Source: Candidatus Latescibacterota bacterium (GTDB taxonomy: Bacteria > Latescibacterota > UBA2968 > UBA8231). From it: DNA of 47,043 nucleotides. The position numbers were made by a program, and so were the translations under genes. Where the stretch lies: NCBI GenBank assembly GCA_016187725.1, contig JACPJE010000084.1, positions 18,346-65,388 of the forward strand, given 5' to 3'. Below, in pieces: positions 24,607 to 35,772 of this stretch; the first letter of the stretch is position 1, and each line of letters starts with the position of its first letter. Below the pieces are notes generated by a model. It had not been told where the DNA came from and ran no database searches. It was given only the letters and a program-made list of their open reading frames with translations.

Positions 24607-25645
24607 GGCCGATGAGGGCGAGCGGAAGGACCAGGAGAAGAAGAAGGTCCTCGAGTCTACCCTCGCGCAGATAGAAAAGCAGTACGGCAAGGGGGCCATC
24701 ATGCGCCTGGGCGACCAGGGCGGGCAGGTGGAGGTGGAGGTGATCTCCACCGGTTCCCTGGCCCTGGACGCGGCGCTGGGCACCGGCGGTTTTCCCCGGG
24801 GGCGCATCGCGGAGATCTACGGGCCGGAGGGGGCCGGCAAGACCCTGCTCTCCCTGCACGTCATCCGCGAAGCCCAGAAGGGGGGAGGCAACGCGGCCTT
24901 CATCGACGCCGAGCACGCCCTGGACATCAACTTCGCCCGCCGCATCGGGGTGGACGTGCAGAACCTGATCGTCTCCCAGCCCGACAGCGGCGAGCAGGCC
25001 ATGGAGATCGTCGACACCCTGGTGCGCAGCGGGGCCTTCGACATCATCGTGGTGGATTCGGTGGCGGCGCTGGTGCCCCAGGCCGAGCTGGAGGGCGAGA
25101 TGGGGGATTCCCACATGGGCCTGCACGCCCGGCTCATGTCCCAGGCCCTGCGCAAGCTGACCGGCTCCATCAACCGCTCGCGCACCTGCCTGGTCTTCCT
25201 CAACCAGCTGCGCATGAAGATCGGGGTGATGTTCGGCAATCCGGAGACCACCACCGGGGGCCGCGCCCTGGCCTTCTACGCCTCGGTGCGCCTCGATATC
25301 CGGCGCACGGCGCGCGTCAAGGACGGGGAGGAGGACATCGGCAGCCGCACCCGGGTCAAGGTGATCAAGAACAAGCTGGCCCCCCCCTTCAGGGAGGCCG
25401 AGTTCGACATCCTCTTCACCGGCGATCACATCGGCATCTCCTACGAGGGGGATCTGGTGGACCTGGGAGTGGAGAAGGGCCTGGTGGAGAAGAGCGGCAC
25501 CTGGCTGTCCTACAAGGGGGAACGGTTGGGCCAGGGCCGTGACAATGCCAAGGAGTTCCTGGTCCAGCACCCCGAGGTGGCCGCTGGCCTGGCCCAGAAG
25601 CTGCGTGCCCAACTGGGTCTCAACCACCAGGGCAAGGACGCCTGA
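24599..25645 (+). CDS. recA: Recombinase A
   Basis: 348 aa; ATG 24599 inside the end of pgpA behind GGGAGG. Strand exchange ATPase and LexA coprotease. Walker A is GPEGAGKT (residues 75-82), whereas most RecA have GPESSGKT. Walker B is [12 protein letters not shown]; the L1 region [15 protein letters not shown] and L2 region [16 protein letters not shown] are canonical, as is [10 protein letters not shown]. The C-terminal domain is complete but lacks a long acidic tail. recX follows 8 bp later. Confidence 0.96.
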   Translation: MAKADEGERKDQEKKKVLESTLAQIEKQYGKGAIMRLGDQGGQVEVEVISTGSLALDAALGTGGFPRGRIAEIYGPEGAGKTLLSLHVIREAQKGGGNAAFIDAEHALDINFARRIGVDVQNLIVSQPDSGEQAMEIVDTLVRSGAFDIIVVDSVAALVPQAELEGEMGDSHMGLHARLMSQALRKLTGSINRSRTCLVFLNQLRMKIGVMFGNPETTTGGRALAFYASVRLDIRRTARVKDGEEDIGSRTRVKVIKNKLAPPFREAEFDILFTGDHIGISYEGDLVDLGVEKGLVEKSGTWLSYKGERLGQGRDNAKEFLVQHPEVAAGLAQKLRAQLGLNHQGKDA

Positions 25646-25653
25646 GCGCCTGA

Positions 25654-26140
25654 GTGCCGGCCGTCGTGGAAGACGAACTGCAAAAGGCCCGCCAGCTCGG
25701 CATGCAGTACCTGAGCCAGGCCGACCGCTCTGCCTATCAGATTCGCCAGCGGCTGGAGCGGGCCTCCTTCCCGGAGGCGGTGATCGCACAGGTACTGGCC
25801 GAGTTTGAGCAGCGGCGCTGGCTCGACGACGAGCAGTTCGCCCGCCGCTGGGTGGAAGGGCGTCTGGGGAAGCGGGCGCTCAGTCCGCGCCGCCTGGCCA
25901 GCGACCTGGAGCAGCGGGGCCTGGCCCCCGAGACGGTAGCGCGGGTCCTGGAGGAGTTCTCCGGGGCCCTGGACAACCAGGACGCCATGGCGGAGCTGCT
26001 GCGCCGGCAGCAGGGCCATTACGCCGGCCTGGACCAGCAGAAGGCCCAAAGGCGGATGCTGGATTTTTTGCGCCGCCGCGGCTACGCCGAAGAGGGCGCG
26101 TGGCAGGCGGTGAATCAGGTCTGGAAAGAGATGCAGAAGG

Positions 26141-26160
<20 letters not shown>
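25654..26160 (+). CDS. recX: Regulatory protein RecX
   Basis: 168 aa, probably from GTG 25654 (a second GTG in frame at 25666 is possible). Composed of RecX three-helix repeats: ARQLGMQYLSQADRSAYQIR, QRRWLDDEQFARRWVEGRLG and FLRRRGYAEEGAWQAVNQVW. RecX binds the RecA filament groove and dampens its activity. Location right behind recA is the usual one. The final 20 bases overlap the alaS start. Confidence 0.92.
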
Positions 26161-28749
<2,589 letters not shown>

Positions 28750-28756
<7 letters not shown>

Positions 28757-28783
28757 GGACACGGCGCGCCGTGTCCCTACCGG
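28750..28783. repeat. Palindromic repeat, copy 4 (ACGGCGCGCCGT class, perfect)
   Basis: A perfect 34-bp palindrome with half-site CCGGTAGGGACACGGCG. It contains the alaS stop codon (28754-28756). No T-run follows. The same centre occurs in copy 5 at 38273-38300. Confidence 0.92.
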
Positions 28784-28802
28784 GAACGCTGAGGAGAGAG
28801 GA

Positions 28803-29549
28803 TTGGCGGCTGTACTAGATTACCTGCTTGGAATAAAAGAGCGGCGCGGCGCCGGGTACCTGGTGCTGCTGGACCCGGACCGGCTCTCCCCCGAGGAGCT
28901 GGAGCAGCGGGCCCTGGCCGCTGCCGAGGCCGGGGCCGACGCCATTCTCATCGGCACCAGCCTGATGTTCAGCGCCGCCCGCAACGCCCAGGCCTTTGCC
29001 CGGCTCAAGGAGCGGGTGAAGATCCCGCTGATCGGTTTTCCCGGGGACGCCGGGCAGGTAGTGCCCAGTGCCGACGCCCTGCTCTTTCTCTCGCTGATCA
29101 GCGGCCGCAACCCCGAATTGCTCATCGGCCAGCAGGTGCGGGCCGCACCCCTGCTCAAGGAGGCGGGGATCGAGGTGATCTCCACCGGGTACATGCTCGT
29201 CGAGTCTGGGAGTCTGACCTCGGTGGAGTTCATGAGCGGCACCCGGCCTATCCCGCGCCACAAGTGCGACATCGCCATGGCCCACGCCCTGGCGGCCCGG
29301 TACCTGGGTATGAAGCTGCTCTACCTGGAGACCGGCAGCGGGGCAGGTGCCCCGGTGCCAGACGAGATGGTGCGGGCAGTGGCGGAGTACGCACAGTTGC
29401 CGGTAGTGGTGGGCGGGGGCATCCGCGACGGCCAGACCGCGAGAGCCAAGGTGGAGGCCGGCGCCGGTTTTGTCGTCACTGGCACCGTGGTGGAGGAGGA
29501 CCAGGGCCGGTTGCGCGAGTTGAGCGCCGCAGTGCACGTCAGGGGTTAG
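28803..29549 (+). CDS. PcrB / geranylgeranylglyceryl phosphate synthase family protein
   Basis: 248 aa from TTG 28803 behind GGAGAGAGGA; family similarity starts there (MAAVLDYLLGIKERRG). A TIM-barrel prenyltransferase: LLDPDRLSPEE, AGADAILIGTSLMF, PLIGFPGDAGQV, ALLFLSLISGRNPELLIGQQ, EVISTGYMLVESG, KLLYLETGSGAGAPVP, VVVGGGIRDGQTA and AGFVVTGTVVEE. Archaeal members make ether lipid; bacterial ones make prenylglyceryl phosphates of largely unknown use. GGGPS-type proteins are known in Bacteroidota, which fits the lineage. Chain length specificity cannot be read here. Confidence 0.88.
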   Translation: MAAVLDYLLGIKERRGAGYLVLLDPDRLSPEELEQRALAAAEAGADAILIGTSLMFSAARNAQAFARLKERVKIPLIGFPGDAGQVVPSADALLFLSLISGRNPELLIGQQVRAAPLLKEAGIEVISTGYMLVESGSLTSVEFMSGTRPIPRHKCDIAMAHALAARYLGMKLLYLETGSGAGAPVPDEMVRAVAEYAQLPVVVGGGIRDGQTARAKVEAGAGFVVTGTVVEEDQGRLRELSAAVHVRG

Positions 29550-29560
29550 GGAGGCGGGGG

Positions 29561-30376
29561 GTGGCCGGCATGGTCGATATCCACAACCACGTCCTGCCGC
29601 AAGTGGACGATGGGGCCGATTCGCTGGAGACCTCCCTGGAGATGCTGCGGCGCGGCCTGCAGGAGGGGATCGAGGCGGCGGTGCTGACGCCCCACTTCAA
29701 GCCCGAGGACGACCGGGAGAAGGCCGAATTGCACCAGCAGCGCTTCGCCCAGTTGCAGGAGGCCGTGGCTGGGGCCGGGATGCCGATCCAGCTCTTTCTG
29801 GGGGCTGAGGTGGGCTTTCGCTTCGGCCTGGCCGAGGTGGCCCGCTGGCCGGCCATTCCCCTGGCCGGGAGCCCCTATGTGCTGGTGGACCTGCCCTTCG
29901 GCCCCCTGCCCAGCGGGCTGGAGCAGGGAATGTTCGAGCTGCGCACCGCCGGTTTCCGGCCCATCCTGGGCCATCCAGAGCGCCACCGGCAGCTGACCCA
30001 GGACGAACGCCAGCTCGAACGGCTGCGCGAGCAGGAATTGCTCTTCCAGTTAGACGCGGGCAGCCTGACCGGGCGTTTCGGCCAGCGCACCCAGGAGGCG
30101 GCCCGCCTGCTGGCCCAGCGGGGCTGGGCCGAGTTCGTGGCCAGCGACGGCCACAATCTGGAAAAACGGCCCTTCACCCTCCAGGCGGCCCGCCAGTGGG
30201 TGGAGGAGGGGCTGGGCGCCGAGGAGGCGCAGCTGCTCTTTGCGGACAACCCCTGGCGCCTGGTCCGCGGCGAGTCCATCGCCTGCAGAGAGGGACAGGC
30301 GCGGCGCGCCCGCAGGCGCCCTCCTCCCAGGCGGCAGGGGGGCTGGTTGAGCCGGTTGCTGGGAGCCTGGAACTAG
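29561..30376 (+). CDS. PHP-domain tyrosine phosphatase, CpsB/YwqE type
   Basis: 271 aa from GTG 29561, which has AGGGAGG at good spacing; ATG 29570 is the alternative. Metal motifs of the family: VDIHNHVLPQVDDGADS (His8, His10), VLTPHFKP, FLGAEVGFRF, ILGHPERH and FVASDGHNLEKRP, where SDAHN is more usual. Enzymes of this type dephosphorylate tyrosine kinases that control capsule or exopolysaccharide export. No polysaccharide genes are nearby. The tail after ~245 is strongly basic and ends in an amphipathic GWLSRLLGAW, which might touch membrane or nucleic acid. Confidence 0.85.
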   Translation: MAGMVDIHNHVLPQVDDGADSLETSLEMLRRGLQEGIEAAVLTPHFKPEDDREKAELHQQRFAQLQEAVAGAGMPIQLFLGAEVGFRFGLAEVARWPAIPLAGSPYVLVDLPFGPLPSGLEQGMFELRTAGFRPILGHPERHRQLTQDERQLERLREQELLFQLDAGSLTGRFGQRTQEAARLLAQRGWAEFVASDGHNLEKRPFTLQAARQWVEEGLGAEEAQLLFADNPWRLVRGESIACREGQARRARRRPPPRRQGGWLSRLLGAWN

Positions 30377-30377
30377 G

Positions 30378-30656
30378 ATGGCAGAAGGGATGAATTCCAA
30401 AGTCGCGACGGTGAAGAACCACCTGGGCATCCACGCCCGCCCCTCGGCGTTGGTGGTGCGCAGCGCCTCCAAATTCAAGGCGGAGATCTATTTCTCCAAA
30501 GGGGACGCCCAGCGCATCAACGGCAAGAGCATCATGGGGGTGATGATGCTGGCCGCCGAGCAGGGATCCCAGATCCTGGTCGAGGCCGAGGGCGAGGACG
30601 AGTCGGAGGCGGTGGAGACCCTGACCCGGCTGCTGGAGAGCAATTTCGAGGTCTAG
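30378..30656 (+). CDS. ptsH: Phosphocarrier protein HPr
   Basis: 92 aa, ATG overlapping the end of the phosphatase gene's stop region. The phosphorylated histidine is His19 in HLGIHARPSA. The regulatory serine is Ser51 in INGKSIMGVMML, equivalent to Ser46 targeted by HPr kinase in other bacteria. It accepts phosphate from enzyme I, encoded next. No sugar-specific EII gene is in the window, so a regulatory PTS is possible. Confidence 0.94.
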   Translation: MAEGMNSKVATVKNHLGIHARPSALVVRSASKFKAEIYFSKGDAQRINGKSIMGVMMLAAEQGSQILVEAEGEDESEAVETLTRLLESNFEV

Positions 30657-30657
30657 C

Positions 30658-32403
30658 GTGGAGAGGACGCGGCAATACAGGAAGCTGGCGGGGGTCGCCG
30701 CCGCTCCGGGGGTGGCCATCGGCAGGGCCTTCATCCGCAACGAGGAGGTGCCCGAGATCCCCAAGCGCAAGATCTCCGCCCATCAGGTGGAGGGGGAGGT
30801 CGAGCGTTTCCTCAACACCCTGCACCAGGTGGGCGAGGAGATCCGCCGCACCCAGCACCTGGTCGAGGTGGAGCACGGCGCCGAGCTGGCGCTGATCTTC
30901 GAGGCCCAGCTCTTCATGCTCGACGATCCGGAGATCAAGAAGCAGACCCTGGCCCTGATCCGCGAACACCAGTGCGCCGCGGACCGGGCCTTCTCCGTGA
31001 CCCTCAAGCAGGCCAGGAAGATGTTCGAGCGCGTCGAGAACGAGTACCTGCGCATGCGCCTGAGCGACGTGATGGACATCGAACAGCAAGTGCTGATCCG
31101 GCTGGCCGGGGGCGAACTGCGGGCCCTTCATGCCCTGCGCGCCAACACCGTGGTGGTGGCCCACGACCTGCCTCCCTCGGAGGCGGTGCAGCTGGGGCAG
31201 CGGCGGGTCAAGGGGCTGGTCACCGACGGAGGCGGGGCCACCTCCCATGCCAGTATCATCGCCCGCTCCCTGGGCCTGCCCACCGTGGTGGGCACCGAGC
31301 ACGCCTCGCGCCAGATCGCCTCGGGGGACATGGTCATCGTCGACGGCGACCAGGGGGTGGTGCACCTTCACCCCACCGCCCAGATTCTGCGCTCCTACCG
31401 CGGCCAGGTGCAGCGCCAGGTGCAGCGCCAGCGCGACCTGAGCGCGCGCCGTTCCCTGCCGGCCCGCACCCGCGACGAGCACGAGATCGAGCTGCTGGCC
31501 AACATCGACGTGCCCGAAGAAGTCCAGCTGGCCCTGGACAACGGGGCGCGCGGGGTGGGGATGTACCGCACCGAACTGCTCTACCTGGGCTACCGCCTGC
31601 CCAGCGAGGAGGAGCAGGTGGAGATCTACACCCGCATCGTCGAGGCCCTGGCCCCCCTTCCGGTGGTCATCCGCACCGTGGACCTGGGGGGCGACAAGCT
31701 CTCCCACGTGATCGAAAGCGTCCCGGAGGCCAACCCCTTCCTGGGCTGGCGCGGCATCCGCATCTGCCTGGATACCCCCTCCCTGTTCAAGACCCAGTTG
31801 CGGGCCGTGCTGCGGGCCGGGGTCAAGGGAGAGGTCCAGCTGCTCCTGCCCATGGTCTCCAGCCTTGGAGAGGTGCGCCGGGCCAGGGCAGCGCTGGACG
31901 AGGTCCAGGAGGAACTGCGCCTGGCCGGCGTGCCCTTCAAGGAATCGTGCAAGCTGGGAGTCATGGTCGAAGTGCCCTCGGTAGCGCTGCAGGCCGACAT
32001 CTTTGCCAGGGAGGTGGATTTCTTCAGCCTGGGGACCAACGACCTGACCCAGTACACCCTGGCGGTGGACCGGGGCACGGCCAAGGTGGCCGAACTCTAC
32101 GACCCCTTTCACCCGGCGGTGCTGCGCCTGATCGCCCTGACTGTGGACAGCGGCCGGCGGCAGGGCATCCCGGTGAGCATCTGCGGCGAACTGGCCGGCG
32201 ATCCCCTGGCCGTACCCCTGCTGGTGGGGCTGGGTCTGGAGAGCCTGAGCCTCAGCCCCGGGCTGATCCCCGAGGTCAAGGAAGTCATCCGCGCCATCAG
32301 CCAGAGCGAGGCCAGGGAACTGGCGGCCAGCTGCCTGGAACTCAAAACCGGGACCGAGGTGCGGCAGCGCCTGGAGGAAGCCGTGTCCCGGATCCCCAAA
32401 TGA
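30658..32403 (+). CDS. ptsI: Phosphoenolpyruvate-protein phosphotransferase (enzyme I)
   Basis: 581 aa, GTG start one base after the HPr stop. Transfers phosphate from PEP to HPr. N-terminal HPr-binding helical domain, the phospho-histidine His197 in GGGATSHASIIARSLGLP, then the PEP-binding barrel with GARGVGMYRTELLYL, VIRTVDLGGDK, FLGWRGIRICLD, the FFSLGTNDLTQYTLAVDRG signature and a conserved cysteine in VSICGELAGDP. Full length. It forms an operon with ptsH. Confidence 0.96.
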   Translation: MERTRQYRKLAGVAAAPGVAIGRAFIRNEEVPEIPKRKISAHQVEGEVERFLNTLHQVGEEIRRTQHLVEVEHGAELALIFEAQLFMLDDPEIKKQTLALIREHQCAADRAFSVTLKQARKMFERVENEYLRMRLSDVMDIEQQVLIRLAGGELRALHALRANTVVVAHDLPPSEAVQLGQRRVKGLVTDGGGATSHASIIARSLGLPTVVGTEHASRQIASGDMVIVDGDQGVVHLHPTAQILRSYRGQVQRQVQRQRDLSARRSLPARTRDEHEIELLANIDVPEEVQLALDNGARGVGMYRTELLYLGYRLPSEEEQVEIYTRIVEALAPLPVVIRTVDLGGDKLSHVIESVPEANPFLGWRGIRICLDTPSLFKTQLRAVLRAGVKGEVQLLLPMVSSLGEVRRARAALDEVQEELRLAGVPFKESCKLGVMVEVPSVALQADIFAREVDFFSLGTNDLTQYTLAVDRGTAKVAELYDPFHPAVLRLIALTVDSGRRQGIPVSICGELAGDPLAVPLLVGLGLESLSLSPGLIPEVKEVIRAISQSEARELAASCLELKTGTEVRQRLEEAVSRIPK

Positions 32404-32433
32404 GTTAATATTTCAGGACGAGGAGAACTCACC

Positions 32434-33606
32434 ATGAGCCGATACCTGTTTACTTCCGAATCTGTTTCCGCCGGCCACCCCGACAAGGTGGCCGACCAGA
32501 TCTCCGACGCCATCCTCGACGCCATGATCGAGCAGGACCCCGCCTCGCGGGTGGCCTGCGAAACCCTGGTGACCACCGGGCAGGTGGTGGTGGCCGGCGA
32601 GGTCACCACCCACGCCTTTGTGGATATTCAGGAGGTGGTGCGCCACACGGTGCGCGACATTGGCTACACCGAGGCGGGGGTCGGTTTCGACGCCGATTCC
32701 TGCGGGGTGCTGGTGGCCATCCACAAGCAGTCCCCCGATATCGCCATGGGCGTGGACGAGAAGAAGGGCCACGAGCAGGGAGCCGGCGACCAGGGCCTGA
32801 TGTTCGGTTTTGCCGTGGACGAGACCCCCCAGCTGATGCCCCTGCCCATCTTGCTGGCCCACCGCCTGATGGAGGAGCAGGAACGCCTGCGCCGGGCCGG
32901 CGCGCTCAAGTACCTGCGCCCCGACGCCAAGTCGCAGGTGACCGTCGAGTACGAGGACGACCGGCCGCTGCGGGTCCACACCGTGGTCGTCAGCACCCAG
33001 CACGCCCCCGAGGTGAAGATGGAGACCCTCCGCCGGGACATGATCGCCATGGCCAGGCGGGTGATCAACGCGGCCAGCGGCACCAAGGTCGACAAGGACA
33101 CCATCTTCCACGTCAATCCCACCGGCCGTTTCGAGGTGGGCGGGCCGCACGGCGATTCTGGCCTGACCGGGCGCAAGATCATCGTCGATACCTACGGCGG
33201 CATGGGCCGCCACGGGGGGGGCGCCTTTTCGGGCAAGGACCCCAGCAAGGTGGACCGCAGCGCCGCGTACGCGGCGCGCTGGGCGGCCAAGAACGTGGTG
33301 GCCGCCGGCCTGGCCCGCCGCTGCGAACTCCAGGTGGCCTACGCCATCGGCGTGGCCAGGCCGGTGTCGGTGAAGGTAGACACCTTCGGCACCGGCGCCA
33401 TCGACGACCGGAGGCTGGCCGCGGCCGTCGAGCAGGTCTTCGACCTGCGCCCCAAATCGATCATCAGCACCCTGGGTCTGCTCAAGCCCATCTACCGCCA
33501 GACCGCCTCTCACGGCCACTTTGGGCGCGAATTGCCCGCCTTCACCTGGGAGCGCACCGACAAGGTCGGGGCGCTGCGCCGGGCGGCAGGTCTCAAGCAG
33601 AAGTAG
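32434..33606 (+). CDS. metK: S-adenosylmethionine synthetase
   Basis: 390 aa; ATG 32434 behind GAGGAG. Makes SAM from methionine and ATP. Motifs: [55 protein letters not shown] and [20 protein letters not shown], all standard, with the flexible gate loop intact. Only 30 bp separates it from ptsI, too short for a SAM riboswitch, so it may be transcribed with the PTS genes. The last residues ([12 protein letters not shown]) are a typical C-terminus. Confidence 0.96.
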   Translation: MSRYLFTSESVSAGHPDKVADQISDAILDAMIEQDPASRVACETLVTTGQVVVAGEVTTHAFVDIQEVVRHTVRDIGYTEAGVGFDADSCGVLVAIHKQSPDIAMGVDEKKGHEQGAGDQGLMFGFAVDETPQLMPLPILLAHRLMEEQERLRRAGALKYLRPDAKSQVTVEYEDDRPLRVHTVVVSTQHAPEVKMETLRRDMIAMARRVINAASGTKVDKDTIFHVNPTGRFEVGGPHGDSGLTGRKIIVDTYGGMGRHGGGAFSGKDPSKVDRSAAYAARWAAKNVVAAGLARRCELQVAYAIGVARPVSVKVDTFGTGAIDDRRLAAAVEQVFDLRPKSIISTLGLLKPIYRQTASHGHFGRELPAFTWERTDKVGALRRAAGLKQK

Positions 33607-33641
33607 CTAAAAAGAGTTCCTATGGCCTGAGGGAGATTTAT

Positions 33642-33650
33642 TATATTTAG
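33642..33650 (+). promoter_or_regulatory. Candidate -7/-10 element of the 33716 gene
   Basis: TATATTTAG within an AT-rich patch of the 109-bp spacer after metK. It agrees with TAnnTTT; the -33 region is not convincing. The ribosome site AAGGAGAGG at 33703-33711 serves ATG 33716. Confidence 0.3.
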
Positions 33651-33715
33651 CCCTCGGTTCTGCATGAGGGAGGACTCTGCTCCGCAGGTCAGGCGTATTG
33701 AAAAGGAGAGGGAAC

Positions 33716-35767
33716 ATGAAATGGCTGAAAGGCTTCGGGACTGACTGGAGAGGCAGGGGAGGCGGCAGGCTGGGTATGGCGCTGCTGGTTTTCGCCTGGG
33801 GGTGCGCAGTGGAGCCACCCTCGGCGCCGAACATTGTGGATTTCACCCTTAACATACCTGTGGCCAACGATACCACTCACATCGGCAAGATCATCGGAGA
33901 CCGGGATTTTTTGCAGACTGCCCCGGGCGGGGGCATGGCGCTCAATTTTAGCAAGGAGGTGGGCCGGGCCGAAGTGGGAGATCGGTTGAGCCTGCGGCCC
34001 CAGGAACTCGAAGTCCACACCCCGGTGGGGGAGATAAAGGTGCCCGGGCAGTCTTTTGCTCTCCCCCCCATCCTCCTGAGCCAGTTGGTGGGCCAGAACC
34101 TGCCGGCGGGTAATGTGGCCTTGATTCCGGGCAGCCAGATCAGCACCACGGTGAGCGTGCCGCTGGAGAATATCCAGTCCATGGTGGTCCGCGAAGGGAC
34201 CATTGCCATTTCGCTGCGCAACGAAACGCCCCTCACCCTGACGGACATGGTGCTGGTGCTGGTGGATCAGGGCCGGGGCGGCGCGGTGGTGGACCAGGCA
34301 GATCTGGGCACCCTGGCGCCGCGCGCTAGCGCCGCAGGGCAGTTCGTCCTGAGCGGCAAGGAGATCTCCGGCAACCTTCAGGTCGAGGTCACCGGGCGCA
34401 GCCAGGACGCCACCGACGTGACGGTCACTGACGACGATCGGCTAGAGGTCAGCGCCAGCCTGAGCGACCTGGTCCTGCTGTCGGTGAGCGGCCTTATCCC
34501 TCCCCAGGAGTTTTCAGCCAGCCAGGCTATGCCCTTCGCGGACGACCGGGTACAGGTAACCCGGGCGCGCATCAGTCAGGGCCGCATCATTTTGCGGGTG
34601 AGCAGCGGCATCGTCCTGCTCACCCAGATCGACCTGAGCCTCGATGATCTGAAAAAGCCGGACGGCAGCCCCAATGTGTGGTCCATCGACCTGGAGCAGG
34701 GGGAGTCCGAGGATGTGGTCTTCGACCTGACGGAGAACGATTTTGAGCCGATCAACCCCCTTGAGTTGCGGTTTTCCTACCAGGCCCATACGGTCGGCGC
34801 CCAGACGCCGGCCGCCCTCGAATCAGGGCAGGAGATCGCGGTTCAGGCGCTCACCGAGGAATTGGTCATGAGCCGGGTGGAGGGCAAACTCAATCAGCTC
34901 TCCCTGCCCATGCCCGAGGTAGAGCGCGAGATCGGGTTTCCCGACGGCCTGAATAATCTCTCCCTGGCAGGCGCCTCTCTGGACATCTACTTCACCAGCG
35001 GCATCGGTTTCCTGGCCGATGTGAATTTGGTCATCCGGGGGGTCAACAAGTTCGGCCAGGAGGGCAAGGTGGACGTGGTGGAGCGCTTCCCGCGCGGCAG
35101 CGCCGAGAACCCGGTCTCCACCCAGGTGACTGTCACCCGCGGCGAACTGACGCCTTTCATCAATCTGCTGCCCAGCCAGCTCTTCATCGAACCGGAGGTG
35201 AGGGTCGGCGATGGTCGGGAGGTGGAGGTGATCGAACCTGCCGACTGGGTCAGCATCGACAGCGTGGTCTTCCACACCGAACCGCGGTTGACCGTGGAGG
35301 ACAGCACCTACATCGATGTGGAACCCAGAGACATCGGTTTCCGAGATCCGAGGACGCGCACGCGTATCGAGAGCGGGCTCGACAGCGCCGTGATTGCCAC
35401 CTTTCTGGAGAACAGCATGCCCATCGGGGTGGGGGTGCGGCTATTCGTGGCCCCGCGCAAGGAAGAGGTGTTCACCAACCCCATAGTGACCATCCCCCGG
35501 CTGGAGCGCCGGCCTTTCAGGGTGGAGGCGGCCCCGGTGGATGCGCAGGGCCACTCCGCGGGAACCACCAAGCTCGCGCCGGACCCCTATATCCTGGAGA
35601 AGGAGCGGGTCGTGCAGTTCCTCCAGGATCCGCTCTACTCCGGCATCCGGATCTACCTGCCCAAGACCGACGGGGAGGTGGAGGTGCGCACCACGGATTT
35701 CGTCAATGTCCAGGCCACCCTGAGGCTCGACCTGAATCTCAACGAGGACGTGGTAAAAGGAGAGTAG
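33716..35767 (+). CDS. Putative secreted or outer-membrane lipoprotein, beta-rich (683 aa)
   Basis: ATG 33716 follows AAGGAGAGG; an upstream in-frame TTG at 33698 precedes the ribosome site and is rejected. The hydrophobic start (LGMALLVFAWGC) ends in a cysteine with a loose lipobox (AWGC). The rest is built of repeated beta-strand segments without cysteines, e.g. GTIAISLRNETPLTLTDMVL and LQVEVTGRSQDATDVTVTDD, and looks like several Ig-like or translocated beta modules. Only 5 bp separates it from the DUF5723-like barrel gene, so the pair may form an outer-membrane complex. I do not recognise a named family. Confidence 0.65.
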   Translation: MKWLKGFGTDWRGRGGGRLGMALLVFAWGCAVEPPSAPNIVDFTLNIPVANDTTHIGKIIGDRDFLQTAPGGGMALNFSKEVGRAEVGDRLSLRPQELEVHTPVGEIKVPGQSFALPPILLSQLVGQNLPAGNVALIPGSQISTTVSVPLENIQSMVVREGTIAISLRNETPLTLTDMVLVLVDQGRGGAVVDQADLGTLAPRASAAGQFVLSGKEISGNLQVEVTGRSQDATDVTVTDDDRLEVSASLSDLVLLSVSGLIPPQEFSASQAMPFADDRVQVTRARISQGRIILRVSSGIVLLTQIDLSLDDLKKPDGSPNVWSIDLEQGESEDVVFDLTENDFEPINPLELRFSYQAHTVGAQTPAALESGQEIAVQALTEELVMSRVEGKLNQLSLPMPEVEREIGFPDGLNNLSLAGASLDIYFTSGIGFLADVNLVIRGVNKFGQEGKVDVVERFPRGSAENPVSTQVTVTRGELTPFINLLPSQLFIEPEVRVGDGREVEVIEPADWVSIDSVVFHTEPRLTVEDSTYIDVEPRDIGFRDPRTRTRIESGLDSAVIATFLENSMPIGVGVRLFVAPRKEEVFTNPIVTIPRLERRPFRVEAAPVDAQGHSAGTTKLAPDPYILEKERVVQFLQDPLYSGIRIYLPKTDGEVEVRTTDFVNVQATLRLDLNLNEDVVKGE

Positions 35768-35772
35768 AGGAA

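Noticed and set aside
32404..32433. Possible SAM riboswitch before metK
   Set aside because: Only 30 bp lies between ptsI and metK, far too short for any known SAM riboswitch.
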